DNA of 23,147 nucleotides from contig DAOPKE010000042.1 of the NCBI GenBank assembly GCA_035390965.1, positions 1 to 23,147 on the forward strand, read 5' to 3'. The DNA is from GWF2-43-63 sp035390965 (GTDB lineage: Bacteria; Bacteroidota; Bacteroidia; Bacteroidales; DTU049). A model generated the notes under the pieces. The model had not been told where the DNA came from. It did no database searches and saw only the letters and a program-made list of their open reading frames with translations. Position 1 is the first letter of the stretch, and every line of letters starts with the position of its first letter. This document shows, piece after piece, positions 15,901 through 23,147 of this stretch. The translations under genes were made by a program, and so were the position numbers.

Positions 15901-18900
15901 CAATATCATAGTTACAGCGCCGAATGGTGGCGAAACATTGGAAATTGGCGACACCTATCAGATCACCTGGGTGTCGGCGGGAACTTCAACACAATTCCGT
16001 GTATATTATTCCATCAACAACGGAGCATCGTGGACGACACTGACATCGAGCACTTACAGTAATTATTACAACTGGACCATTCCCAATGCTCCATCAACAC
16101 AATGTCTAGTGCGGGTCGAAGACTATAATAATTCCTGTATCAATGATGTCAGCAATGCTGTTTTCACCATTGCAGAACCCGCGCCCAACATTACGGTGAC
16201 ATATCCAAATACCGCAGTGACACTGTATTACAATGCTACAGCAACCATTTCCTGGACGAGCGAATTTACCGTTTCTTCTTTTGTAAATATTGAATACAGT
16301 ATAGACAATGGCGCATCGTGGACCACCATTGCATCGCCCACCGAAGATGATGGCTCTTACAACTGGACTGTTCCATTAACGGCTTCAACACAGTGTTTGG
16401 TCAGGGTCAGTGAATATGGAAATCCTGCCGTGTTTGATGTAAGTAATGTGAACTTTACCATTGCGCCACCCTTTGTAACAGTGACCTACCCCAACGGTGG
16501 TCAAACCATCGAAGGCTGTGCCAGCGCCAATATCACGTGGTCGAAAGGCGGCACCAGCAGTTATTATAAAATTGAATACTCGATTGACAATGGCAGCAAC
16601 TGGACGGTGATAAATTCTTCCTATTATACAACCGGAGGAAGTTTCACATGGAGTCCGGTGGCCGATTATAATTCAACACAAGCATTGGTGCGGGTTTCCG
16701 ACGCCAATTATCCACTGGCAACCGATCAGAGCAATGCCGTATTTACATTGCTTAAAAACACCGACATTGTTATCACCAATCCCAATGGGGCAGAACAACT
16801 CGAAGTTGGCACCACCTACCAGATAAACTGGGTTGCCGACGCATCGGTATCGCGGTTCAATCTGTACTACTCTGCCGACGGGGGTGCGAGCTGGACATAC
16901 ATTGGCAATACCTATTCACATTATTATTCATGGACCATTCCCAATAATATTTCTGCGCATTGTTTATTAAAAGTTGTTGATTTCGACAATACATGCAGAA
17001 ACGATATCAGTGATGCCGAATTCAGCATTACTCCACCAACACCAGTCATCATCGTGACTGCTCCAAATACAGCCACCACACTGTATTTCACAAAGACTGC
17101 TACTATTTCATGGACATCGCAATACCTTGTTTCGCCTTTTGTTTCCATTGAGTACACCTACGATAACGGACTCACCTGGCACAGCATTGCCAATGCCACC
17201 GAAAACGACGGAAGCTACTCGTGGACAATACCAGAGACTCCATCGACACAATGTAAAGTCAGAATTTCGGAATATCAGAATCCGGTTGTTTTTGATATGA
17301 GTGATGTGAATTTCAGCATCGCCTATCCTTATATTATTGTTACAGCGCCCAATGGCGGCGAAGTGTACGAAGGCTGCGAAACGGCAACCATTAACTGGAC
17401 CCGTGCAGGTGTCAGCAATAATTATAAAATTGAATACTCTTCGAATGGCGGTGTAAACTGGACAATCATCAACAGTTCATATAATACATCCGGGTCAAGC
17501 TATTCGTGGACACCGCTCCCCGACCTGACTTCGACCAATTGCATGGTTCGTATCAGCGACGCTAATTATCCGGCAGCAACGGATATGAGCAACGCCGCTT
17601 TTACCATCAGCAAAAACGAAGATATCATTGTTACATCGCCCAATGGCGGCGAGTTCTGGCAGGTTGGAACCACCAAAACCATCACATGGGTTGCAGCACC
17701 CACCAGCACCCAATTCCGCGTGTATTATTCGGTTGATGGCGGTACAAGTTACACACAGATCAACACAACGTACAGCACATCGCTGTCGTGGACCATTCCG
17801 AATATTCCTTCATCGTCGTGTAAAATAAAAGTTGTTGATTACAACAATTCGTGCATTTATGATGAAAGCAATGATTATTTTGCCATTGTTCCTGCCGATG
17901 TTGCACTCACTTATCCAAACGGCGGTCAGAGCCTGTATTACGGTTCGAGCTATTCAATCACATGGACCAATCAATACATCAATTCCAATTTTGTGAAGCT
18001 TGAATACTCAACCAACAACGGCGCTTCGTGGAATGTGATTGCCAGTATTGCCAACAACACCGGGAGTTATTCATGGTCAGTACCGCAGGATTTCAGCACC
18101 CAATGCCTGGTTCGCGTAAGTCAATACAACGACCCGAATGTTTTTGATATCAGCGACAATGTGTTTTCAATTTCACCTTCGATTGTTTTGAATACACCGA
18201 ACGGAGACGGTGGCGCTGAAGTATGGCGCGTTTGCACCGAAACAAGTATAGTGTGGTCGGCCAATGGCGATGGAAATTATTTCGTCATTGAGTATTCCAT
18301 CAACAACGGATTGTCCTGGAACACCATTGAATCGAATTATTACAATACATCTTCAACCATCAGTTACAATTGGACATTGCCGAATCTGCCTTCCACACAA
18401 TGTCTGGTAAGGGTTACCGATAAAAACACGCCGGTAAAAACCGATGTAAGCGATGCAACATTCACCATTTCACCAGCCATTAATCTTGTAAATCCGAATG
18501 GCGGTGAGAGCATAACCGGCGGTACGCCATATACCATTAACTGGACATCGGCCGGAGTATCGAACTATTACAATATTGATTATTCTTCCGATGGTGGAAC
18601 CACTTGGGTGAACATCTGTTACAATCAGAATATCACCACCAATTCTTATGTCTGGAATGTTCCGTCTTTGATTTCATCCAATTGTAAACTGCGCGTTACC
18701 GATAATGTAAATACCTGCAAAACCGACATGAGCAATCAGGTTTTCGCCATCGGAACAGCTGCAGTGAATATTACTGTAACTACACCTTCGGGTGGACAAA
18801 CCTGGGCGGGATGTACCACTGAAACCATTGCCTGGACCAGCACCGGAACATCAAATGTGTACGATATTTTCTATTCTACCAACGGTGGCGCATCATGGAT

Positions 18901-20779
18901 TCTGATTGCCGATAATTATTCCACACTGGCAAAAACATACGACTGGACACTTCCGAATCTGGCTTCGGCAAACTGCAGAATAAAGATTACAGATGCCGGT
19001 AACAGCAGCTATTATGGCACCAGTGCAGCAAATTTCACCATAACGACAGTGGTAGCCAATGCCGGTACCGATGCAGCTATTTGCGCAGGCAACAGTCTGA
19101 ATCTGAATGCCAGCGGAGGAGTTTCCTATGCATGGCTTCCCACCGCAGGATTAAGCAATGCAGGTATTGCCAACCCGGTTGCAACGCCATCTTCAACAAC
19201 AACATACACCGTGTATGTTACTGATATAAATGGCTGCACACAAACCGATCAGATTACCATTAATGTGAATCCGATTCCTGCAGCACCAGTCGCATCGAGC
19301 AATTCTCCGGTTAATCTGAACGGAAGCATTGAGCTTACGGCAAGTACGGTGAATATGGCTTTCTACAGCTGGACAGGCCCCGATGGATTCACATCCACCA
19401 GTCAGAATCCCGTTATTCCGAATGCAACAGCTACCAACAGCGGAACCTACTCGGTAATTGCTACAGTAGCCGGTTGTGCCAGTACAGCCGCCACAACCAA
19501 TGTGGTGGTAACCGGAGTTCCGGCCACTGTTGAAATTGCAGGAAATGTTCTGACTGAAACAGGTTCACCGGTCTCAGGTGTAACATTGACACTCAGCGGT
19601 GACGGTACCGACACCTATGTCACTTCAGCCAACGGATATTATGATTTTACACTCAACAACAGTGGTACATATGTGGTCAGTCCTGTAAAAGACAACGACA
19701 TTGTTACCAACAATGGCATTTCGACCATGGACATTGTTCTGATGCAGCGACACATTTTAAATGTACAGTCGTTACCGACAGCGTACAGTCGTATTGCCGC
19801 CGACGTAAACCGATCCTCGGGAATTACCACGCTCGATATTGTTCTGACACGCTCGGTCATTCTGCAAACCGCCACTGAGTTTCCGAACGGAGATATGTGG
19901 ACATTTGTAAACAGCGACTATGTATTTCCCGATGTTCAGGCGCCATGGTCGTACGAAATGTCGAGATCATACAGCGCAGCTGCTGAAGCCGAAGATCAGG
20001 ATTTCATCGGTATAAAGCTGGGCGATGTCAACAATTCATGGAACACCAATATTGCCAAATCGACCGAAACAGAACTGATACTCAAATCCGGCGCAACGCA
20101 GGCCCAGTCAGGTCAAACATTATCAATACCATTTACCGCGCAGAACTTTGATCAGCTCAGCGGATTGCAAATGACTATAGCATGGGATACCACTGTATTT
20201 GACTTTAATGCAGCAACAGCCAATATTCCGGGTTTGTATTTCGGCGAAAATTATACTGCCGGCGGAAAACTGACTGCCATCTGGAGCACCGGCGATATGG
20301 CCGGAGTGAGCTATGCGCCCAACGATATTCTCTTTACCATCGATTTGATTCCGGTAACAGATCAACATGTGATTACCGACATTTCGGTGTGCAGCGACAT
20401 TACCAGTGCCGAAGCCTACGATGCAGCGCTGATTCCGATGAATATAGTTTTACAGAACAGCAGCATTGAATTGAATCCGGTCATTACACAGATTGAAGAT
20501 TCCGGTTCCGGTATACAACTCAATTGTTATCCGAATCCCTTTGATGATCGCATTATTATTGAATTCTACAATTCAACCGATTCCAAAAACACCCTGCAGA
20601 TTTTCAACAATCTGGGCGAAATTGTGTATGCGTCAACAACGGACATGCAGCAAGATATCAACCGGATTGAATGGGATGGATCGGATATGAACGGACATAA
20701 ACTGCCTGCCGGAAATTACTTTCTGAAGCTGATTTCCGACGACGCAACAAGTTCTCGAAAACTCGTGATAGTGCGGTAA
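12962..20779 (+). CDS. Giant T9SS-secreted repeat protein: 21 Ig-like domains, dockerin, cohesin-like, sorting domain
   Basis: A 2605-residue secreted protein. Signal peptide 1-20 (ends ILSAQ). Residues 21-2030 are 21 tandem Kre9/KNH-type Ig-like domains of about 96 aa, each opening with a form of VTSPNGGE, with middle YS.DNG..W and closing C.VRV.D...DVSN..FTI. Then a PKD/SprB-like module (2031-~2104, ANAGTDAAICAG), an Ig-like module (~2105-2185), a carboxypeptidase-regulatory-like strand set (~2188-2240), a dockerin-like pair (2246-2292), a cohesin-like module (~2367-2510) and a Por-type C-terminal sorting domain (2511-2605, CYPNPF...GHKLPAGNYFLKL...KLVIVR). The protein is rich in Ser, Thr, Asn and Tyr. 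It would cross the outer membrane by the type IX system and be anchored or released as a long fibre-like rod. No catalytic domain is seen; adhesion or scaffolding is inferred. The next gene follows after 29 bp. Confidence 0.93.
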   Translation: MKKLFTLIAFVFSCTILSAQSITVTSPNGGEVLPGCTIKTITWTSSGTTNYYSIDYSTDNGNTWTSITSFYNTVSGTYNWTVPNTSSGICLIRIVDSNNSSIFDISDAVFTVTSPLTVNAPNGGESWQAGTSKSIQFNASGTSNYYDIYYSTNAGANWTSVATNTYNVSGTYNWNVPNTPSTNCLVKISDHSNTCMTDISNGLFTITAAASSVTVTSPNGGETWYVGQSKNITWTASNTTNYYNIDYSTDNGTTWTSLASSYYAVTGTFPWTVPNTPSTNCIVRVTDANNLPVTDQSNAVFTIAAPFITVVSPNGGESYESCYGQYINFQCGGTSSYYKIEYSTNNGTSWTTINSSYYATGSNVSFLWSTIPQNSSANCLVRVTDANKATVLDQSDATFTIVPNVEIIVTSPNGGESWEVGTSRIITWVAAPTSTRFNVYYSVNSGASWTYINNTYSTSLSWTVPDNESTTALIKVVDYNNSCINDVSNTVFTIAPPTPVITVTSPNTNVTWYQGNSNTISWTSQYVESPFVTIEYSSDNGSSWNTIAAVTENDGSYSWLIPTVVSSQCLVRVSEYLNPVVFDVSNTSFNIAAPFITVTSPNGGNIFGGCDAHTITYTKGGISSNVKIEYSPDNGATWVNIVSSTSASGSYNWSIVANIASTQCLIRVSDAANATVNDVSNAVFTIEKNDDIFVTSPNGGESFEVGAQYTVSWAAASGHSQFSVYYSYDNGTSWSTLYSSIYSTSFSWTVPNTPSANCLIKVVDYNNSCIYDVSNANFSIEPPQAIITVTSPNTAQTLYVANSHTITWTHQYDDADFVGIDYSYDNGATWINVVSVTENDGSYTWASIPNTPSTQCLVRVYEYNNMSLIDQSNVNFTIAPPFIVLNQPNGGEVMTGCGTYNVTWTKGGTSSYYFLDYSLNNGTTWNTINSSYYSTGTNNSFSWNPVVNQSSTTCLFRVRDANNLSTGDISQAVFTITPNTNIIVTAPNGGETLEIGDTYQITWVSAGTSTQFRVYYSINNGASWTTLTSSTYSNYYNWTIPNAPSTQCLVRVEDYNNSCINDVSNAVFTIAEPAPNITVTYPNTAVTLYYNATATISWTSEFTVSSFVNIEYSIDNGASWTTIASPTEDDGSYNWTVPLTASTQCLVRVSEYGNPAVFDVSNVNFTIAPPFVTVTYPNGGQTIEGCASANITWSKGGTSSYYKIEYSIDNGSNWTVINSSYYTTGGSFTWSPVADYNSTQALVRVSDANYPLATDQSNAVFTLLKNTDIVITNPNGAEQLEVGTTYQINWVADASVSRFNLYYSADGGASWTYIGNTYSHYYSWTIPNNISAHCLLKVVDFDNTCRNDISDAEFSITPPTPVIIVTAPNTATTLYFTKTATISWTSQYLVSPFVSIEYTYDNGLTWHSIANATENDGSYSWTIPETPSTQCKVRISEYQNPVVFDMSDVNFSIAYPYIIVTAPNGGEVYEGCETATINWTRAGVSNNYKIEYSSNGGVNWTIINSSYNTSGSSYSWTPLPDLTSTNCMVRISDANYPAATDMSNAAFTISKNEDIIVTSPNGGEFWQVGTTKTITWVAAPTSTQFRVYYSVDGGTSYTQINTTYSTSLSWTIPNIPSSSCKIKVVDYNNSCIYDESNDYFAIVPADVALTYPNGGQSLYYGSSYSITWTNQYINSNFVKLEYSTNNGASWNVIASIANNTGSYSWSVPQDFSTQCLVRVSQYNDPNVFDISDNVFSISPSIVLNTPNGDGGAEVWRVCTETSIVWSANGDGNYFVIEYSINNGLSWNTIESNYYNTSSTISYNWTLPNLPSTQCLVRVTDKNTPVKTDVSDATFTISPAINLVNPNGGESITGGTPYTINWTSAGVSNYYNIDYSSDGGTTWVNICYNQNITTNSYVWNVPSLISSNCKLRVTDNVNTCKTDMSNQVFAIGTAAVNITVTTPSGGQTWAGCTTETIAWTSTGTSNVYDIFYSTNGGASWILIADNYSTLAKTYDWTLPNLASANCRIKITDAGNSSYYGTSAANFTITTVVANAGTDAAICAGNSLNLNASGGVSYAWLPTAGLSNAGIANPVATPSSTTTYTVYVTDINGCTQTDQITINVNPIPAAPVASSNSPVNLNGSIELTASTVNMAFYSWTGPDGFTSTSQNPVIPNATATNSGTYSVIATVAGCASTAATTNVVVTGVPATVEIAGNVLTETGSPVSGVTLTLSGDGTDTYVTSANGYYDFTLNNSGTYVVSPVKDNDIVTNNGISTMDIVLMQRHILNVQSLPTAYSRIAADVNRSSGITTLDIVLTRSVILQTATEFPNGDMWTFVNSDYVFPDVQAPWSYEMSRSYSAAAEAEDQDFIGIKLGDVNNSWNTNIAKSTETELILKSGATQAQSGQTLSIPFTAQNFDQLSGLQMTIAWDTTVFDFNAATANIPGLYFGENYTAGGKLTAIWSTGDMAGVSYAPNDILFTIDLIPVTDQHVITDISVCSDITSAEAYDAALIPMNIVLQNSSIELNPVITQIEDSGSGIQLNCYPNPFDDRIIIEFYNSTDSKNTLQIFNNLGEIVYASTTDMQQDINRIEWDGSDMNGHKLPAGNYFLKLISDDATSSRKLVIVR
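13022..19051 (+). repeat. 21 tandem Ig-like domain repeats in coding sequence
   Basis: 6030 nt encode 21 copies, averaging 95.7 codons, of one domain (Pfam Kre9/KNH-like by pattern). Copies differ at DNA level, so this is an old, diverged array rather than a recent slippage tract. Three subtypes are visible: one with Cys just after the NGGE segment (GC type), one with DYNNSC near its end, and one beginning PNT with TENDGSYSW in the middle. Confidence 0.9.
13880..18178 (+). repeat. Higher-order repeat: five copies of a three-domain block
   Basis: Within the array, domains 4-18 cycle through the same three subtypes five times. Block starts are 13880, 14744, 15605, 16472 and 17330, ending 18178, with lengths 288, 287, 289, 286 and 283 codons. 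Each block runs GC-type (KIEYS, INSSYY), DYNNSC-type (VGT..ITW, VYYS) and PNT-type (WTSQY, ENDGSYSW, SEY.NP). Domains 1-3 and 19-21 at the ends keep only a partial trace of this order. The array thus grew by copying whole triplets. Confidence 0.88.
19697..19837 (+). other. Dockerin-like pair of Ca-binding loops inside the giant protein
   Basis: Two segments 35 residues apart, DIVTNNGISTMD (2246-2257) and DVNRSSGITTLD (2281-2292), fit the twelve-position EF-hand-like dockerin loop, with Asp at 1 and 12, Asn or Ser at 5 and Ser or Thr at 9. Each is followed by a helix pattern (IVLMQRHIL, IVLTRSVIL). A later GIKLGDVNNSW segment is the usual tail of such modules in Bacteroidota. Confidence 0.8.
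20060..20491 (+). other. Cohesin-like module between dockerin and sorting domain
   Basis: Residues about 2367-2510 follow the cohesin pattern: LSIPFTAQNFDQLSGLQMTI, WDTTVFDF, then IWSTGDMAGVSYAPNDILFTI. The same sequence plan (PxTxQNF..L...Q.x, F.W...LSGVSL.DGD.IF) appears three times at the start of the next gene, which supports common ancestry. Confidence 0.7.
20492..20776 (+). other. T9SS type A C-terminal sorting domain
   Basis: The last 95 residues match the Por-type sorting domain: YPNPF, a beta-rich central part (LQIFNNLGEIVY), the RIEWDGSDMNGHKLPAGNYF segment and the terminal SRKLVIVR. The domain guides export through the type IX machinery and is normally cleaved on arrival. Confidence 0.92.
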
Positions 20780-20808
20780 TAGCAGTTGAATTCTTTAGTT
20801 TTTTCACT

Positions 20809-23147
20809 ATGAAATATTTCAAAATAATATTTGCACTTCTTTTTCTGCCATTGATTTCACAGGCACAGGCTGTTTATTTTCGGCTGGGGTCAGGAAGCAA
20901 TATTCAGGGGACTGAGGTCGTAATTCCAGTCACAGTGCAGAATTTCAGCAATCTGATTTCAATGCAGGGCACGGTATCCTTCAATCCTGCAGTAATAAGT
21001 TTTGTAAATACCGAAAACTACGGTGTGAGCGATTTGTCTCCGGCCAATTTCGGAACAACCAATGCCGCAACGGGCCACATTTCTTTTTCGTGGAACGATC
21101 CGGATTTATCCGGAGTTAGCTTAAGCGATGGCGATACCATTTTCTGCCTGCGCTTTTTGATGATTGGATCTGCGGGCATGTCTTCGGTGATTGAAATAAA
21201 TGATGATATCACACCAATTGAAGTGATTGATAAATTTTTTGCGGCAAAAACTGTGTACACACAATCCGGCGCTGCCACTGTGCAAGCTGGACAAGCCGTC
21301 AGCGGATTGTTGCTTTCGGTTGACGAAACCGAAGGGCTCAGCGGACAATCGGTGCAGGTCCCTGTCACCGCGCAGGATTTCACCGATCTGTTGTCGGCAC
21401 AAGGCAGCATTGCTTTTGATCCGGCCATCATCAGCTTTACCGGAATCAGCGGATACGGATTGCCCGGCATGAATGCGTCGAATTTCGGTATCAGCTCAGC
21501 AGGATCTGGCATCATCACTTTTAGCTGGAATGATGCAACACTGGCGGGAGTCAGTCTCATCGACGGTGCGGAAATATTTGTTCTGAACTTTAATATCATT
21601 GGTTCTGCCGGACAAATTAGTCCCGTGCAACTGACAAACAATCCTACGCAACTCGAATTTGCCGATATAACTTATTCAGTTGTCACCTACTCGCTTTCGC
21701 AGGGGTCGGTTACAGTTGGAACGCCATTCATTCCTGAAGATATTTTCATATTTGCGGACAGTATTGAAGGAGCCATGGGTCAATATGTGCAGGTTCCGGT
21801 GCGGGTTTCAGATTTTTCAAACATTATTTCCGCGCAGGGAAGCCTGAGTTTTAATCCGGCCATCGCACAATTCGATCAGATTGTTTCGTTCGGACTTGCG
21901 GATATGACAAATGCAAATTTCGGAACTACGCAGGCAGCATCAGGCCTCATCAGTTTTTCGTGGAACGACCCTGACCTGAGCGGTGAAAGTCTGGCAGATA
22001 GTGCCATCATTTTTACACTTCAGTTTCATTTGGTCGGCACTATCGGACAACAGACCCCGCTTAGCTTTGTGAACTCACCCACTCCTTTTGAATTTGTGCA
22101 AAATGATTTCACGGTACTGAATTACTCTTCAGCGCCCGGAAATATTAAAATTATTGATCTGTATGAGCTTGAAGTTGCATCGGTAAGCAGCACAGAGATT
22201 TGTGCAGGCGCTGATCTGACGATTCAGTATTCTGCCATTGGAAATTATTCTGCGGCCAATGTGTTCACAGCTTTTCTATCCGATGCTTCCGGATCTTTCG
22301 CCTTGCCGGTTAGTATAGGCTCACTGACATCGAATGTTTCAGGAAGTATTAATGTCACTATTCCCGCAAATACAGCGACCGGAATACATTACAGAATACG
22401 GGTCGACGCATCGGATCCTTATTATGTTGGTGATGCAAACGCAACTGATATAACAATTCACGCGATCCCCAATGCCAACGCGGGTTCCGATCAGGACATC
22501 TGTATTGGAAATTCAGTGACGCTCACTGCAACCGGCGGCGTCAGCTATGCCTGGAACAGTGGTCAAAACACAGGCGCCATCACCGTTTCACCTGCATTGA
22601 ATACTGAATATATTGTTACTGTTACCGACGCTTTTGGGTGCGAAAACAGCGACACAGTGAATGTTGTTGTTCATGCACTTCCCTCTGCCAATGCGGGCTC
22701 CGATGTAAATATCTGTTTCGGCGAGTCGGCATCGTTGAGCGCCAGCGGTGGAAATGCATATGCATGGAATTCTGGTCAGAATACAGCGGATATTACAGTG
22801 TCGCCAACGGCAACAACGCAGTTTATTGTTTCTGTAACCGACATCTGGAGCTGTCAGGCAGCTGATACGGTTGTGGTAAATGTTTTTCAGGTCTTTGCCA
22901 ATGCAGGCTCCGATGAAGATATCTGCAGCGGCGGATCAACTTTGCTGACCGCCACCGGCGGAACTTCGTATGCATGGAGCACCGGCCAAAACACAGATGC
23001 AATCACAGTGTCGCCAGTTGTAAGCAGCAATTATATCGTTACTGTGACCGGTGTAAATAATTGTACAGATTTAGATACTGTTTCTGTGATTGTTCACGCG
23101 ATCCCCAATGCCAACGCGGGTTCCGATCAGGACATCTGTATTGGAAA
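20809..23147 (+). CDS. Secreted protein with three cohesin-like modules and SprB/PKD-like repeats, 3' end outside window
   Basis: The frame is open from the ATG at 20809 to the window end (779 full codons, no stop). Signal peptide 1-20 (ALLFLPLISQAQ). Three tandem cohesin-like modules follow at about 22-155, 167-303 and 311-448; each has VPV or IPV-T-x-x-(D/N)F, S.QG..(S/A)F(N/D)PA, NFG..., then FSWND..L(S/A)G.SL.D...IF. Modules 1 and 3 are most alike (both FSWNDPDLSG). A beta-rich linker domain (~451-552) leads to PKD/SprB-like repeats of about 70 aa from ~553, each with NAGSD..IC, ATGG.SYAW..GQNT and TVSP...YIVTVT. The fourth repeat is cut by the window end. It starts 29 bp after the giant gene, so the two are probably cotranscribed. 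A T9SS or gliding-type C-terminal domain may lie beyond the window. Adhesion or scaffolding is the likely role. Confidence 0.9.
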   Translation, partial: MKYFKIIFALLFLPLISQAQAVYFRLGSGSNIQGTEVVIPVTVQNFSNLISMQGTVSFNPAVISFVNTENYGVSDLSPANFGTTNAATGHISFSWNDPDLSGVSLSDGDTIFCLRFLMIGSAGMSSVIEINDDITPIEVIDKFFAAKTVYTQSGAATVQAGQAVSGLLLSVDETEGLSGQSVQVPVTAQDFTDLLSAQGSIAFDPAIISFTGISGYGLPGMNASNFGISSAGSGIITFSWNDATLAGVSLIDGAEIFVLNFNIIGSAGQISPVQLTNNPTQLEFADITYSVVTYSLSQGSVTVGTPFIPEDIFIFADSIEGAMGQYVQVPVRVSDFSNIISAQGSLSFNPAIAQFDQIVSFGLADMTNANFGTTQAASGLISFSWNDPDLSGESLADSAIIFTLQFHLVGTIGQQTPLSFVNSPTPFEFVQNDFTVLNYSSAPGNIKIIDLYELEVASVSSTEICAGADLTIQYSAIGNYSAANVFTAFLSDASGSFALPVSIGSLTSNVSGSINVTIPANTATGIHYRIRVDASDPYYVGDANATDITIHAIPNANAGSDQDICIGNSVTLTATGGVSYAWNSGQNTGAITVSPALNTEYIVTVTDAFGCENSDTVNVVVHALPSANAGSDVNICFGESASLSASGGNAYAWNSGQNTADITVSPTATTQFIVSVTDIWSCQAADTVVVNVFQVFANAGSDEDICSGGSTLLTATGGTSYAWSTGQNTDAITVSPVVSSNYIVTVTGVNNCTDLDTVSVIVHAIPNANAGSDQDICIG
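22457..22511 (+). repeat. 55-nt exact direct repeat, copy 1
   Basis: Identical, including third codon positions, to 23093-23147 (offset 636 nt, 212 codons). It encodes the start of a SprB-like repeat (AIPNANAGSDQDICIG). The two intervening repeats of the same type differ at many bases. Confidence 0.9.
23093..23147 (+). repeat. 55-nt exact direct repeat, copy 2, reaching the window end
   Basis: Identical to 22457-22511 up to the last base of the window; the identity may go on beyond it. It marks the fourth SprB-like repeat. Confidence 0.9.

Noticed and set aside
13022..19051. Repeats regarded as a CRISPR array or tandem satellite
   Set aside because: Period is about 287 nt, copies are diverged and one reading frame stays open through 7.8 kb with a conserved protein pattern; this is protein domain repetition.
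21018..21641. 207-codon frame on the - strand opposite the cohesin-like region
   Set aside because: The + strand frame from 20809 has a signal peptide and three repeated modules; the antisense frame is proline/serine-rich shadow without recognisable features.
20809..23147. Calling the downstream cohesin-like gene part of a true cellulosome
   Set aside because: No cellulase or other enzyme with a dockerin is in the window and cohesin-like modules occur in other bacterial surface proteins; only a scaffold hypothesis is justified.

Overview
The window looks like a chromosomal segment of a Bacteroidota bacterium, probably an uncultured, glycan-degrading, Bacteroidales-like lineage. The clues are a Por-type (type IX secretion) C-terminal sorting domain, Bacteroidota-style promoter boxes (TAnnTTTG), very weak Shine-Dalgarno signals, SprB/PKD-like repeats and glycoside phosphorylases typical of this phylum. 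It contains no rRNA, tRNA, CRISPR array, transposase or integrase.

Region 1 (1-5808, + strand) is a carbohydrate-use cluster: the 3' two thirds of a GH94 phosphorylase, a GH130 mannoside phosphorylase starting 1 nt after it, a sodium:solute symporter 6 nt further on, then a 144-bp gap holding a palindromic intergenic repeat, and a CBM9-like lipoprotein. Together they suggest phosphorolysis of imported beta-linked disaccharides in the cytoplasm, which saves ATP because the product is already a sugar phosphate.

Region 2 (5845-11477, - strand) is a tight three-gene operon transcribed toward region 1: secreted GH20 beta-N-acetylhexosaminidase, a two-module transglutaminase-like secreted protein, and a CutC-family protein, spaced by 9 and 2 nt. 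The two blocks converge on a hairpin-rich 36-bp gap. GH20 plus GH130 hints at GlcNAc/mannose-containing glycans such as N-glycans, but specificity cannot be fixed from sequence alone.

Region 3 (11608-12863) is a divergent pair: a lipoprotein L,D-transpeptidase (-) and a PabC-like class IV aminotransferase (+).

Region 4 (12962-23147, + strand) holds two very large secreted proteins. The first (2605 aa) has a signal peptide, 21 tandem Ig-like (Kre9/KNH-type) domains of about 96 aa, two PKD/Ig-like modules, a carboxypeptidase-regulatory-like plus dockerin-like segment, a cohesin-like module and a T9SS sorting domain. Domains 4-18 form five copies of an A-B-C three-domain block, a higher-order repeat. 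The second starts 29 bp downstream and runs off the window; it has a signal peptide, three tandem cohesin-like modules and SprB/PKD-like repeats. The neighbouring dockerin and cohesin modules are the most interesting feature: they could be a surface assembly pair in an organism that uses T9SS, but this is inference.
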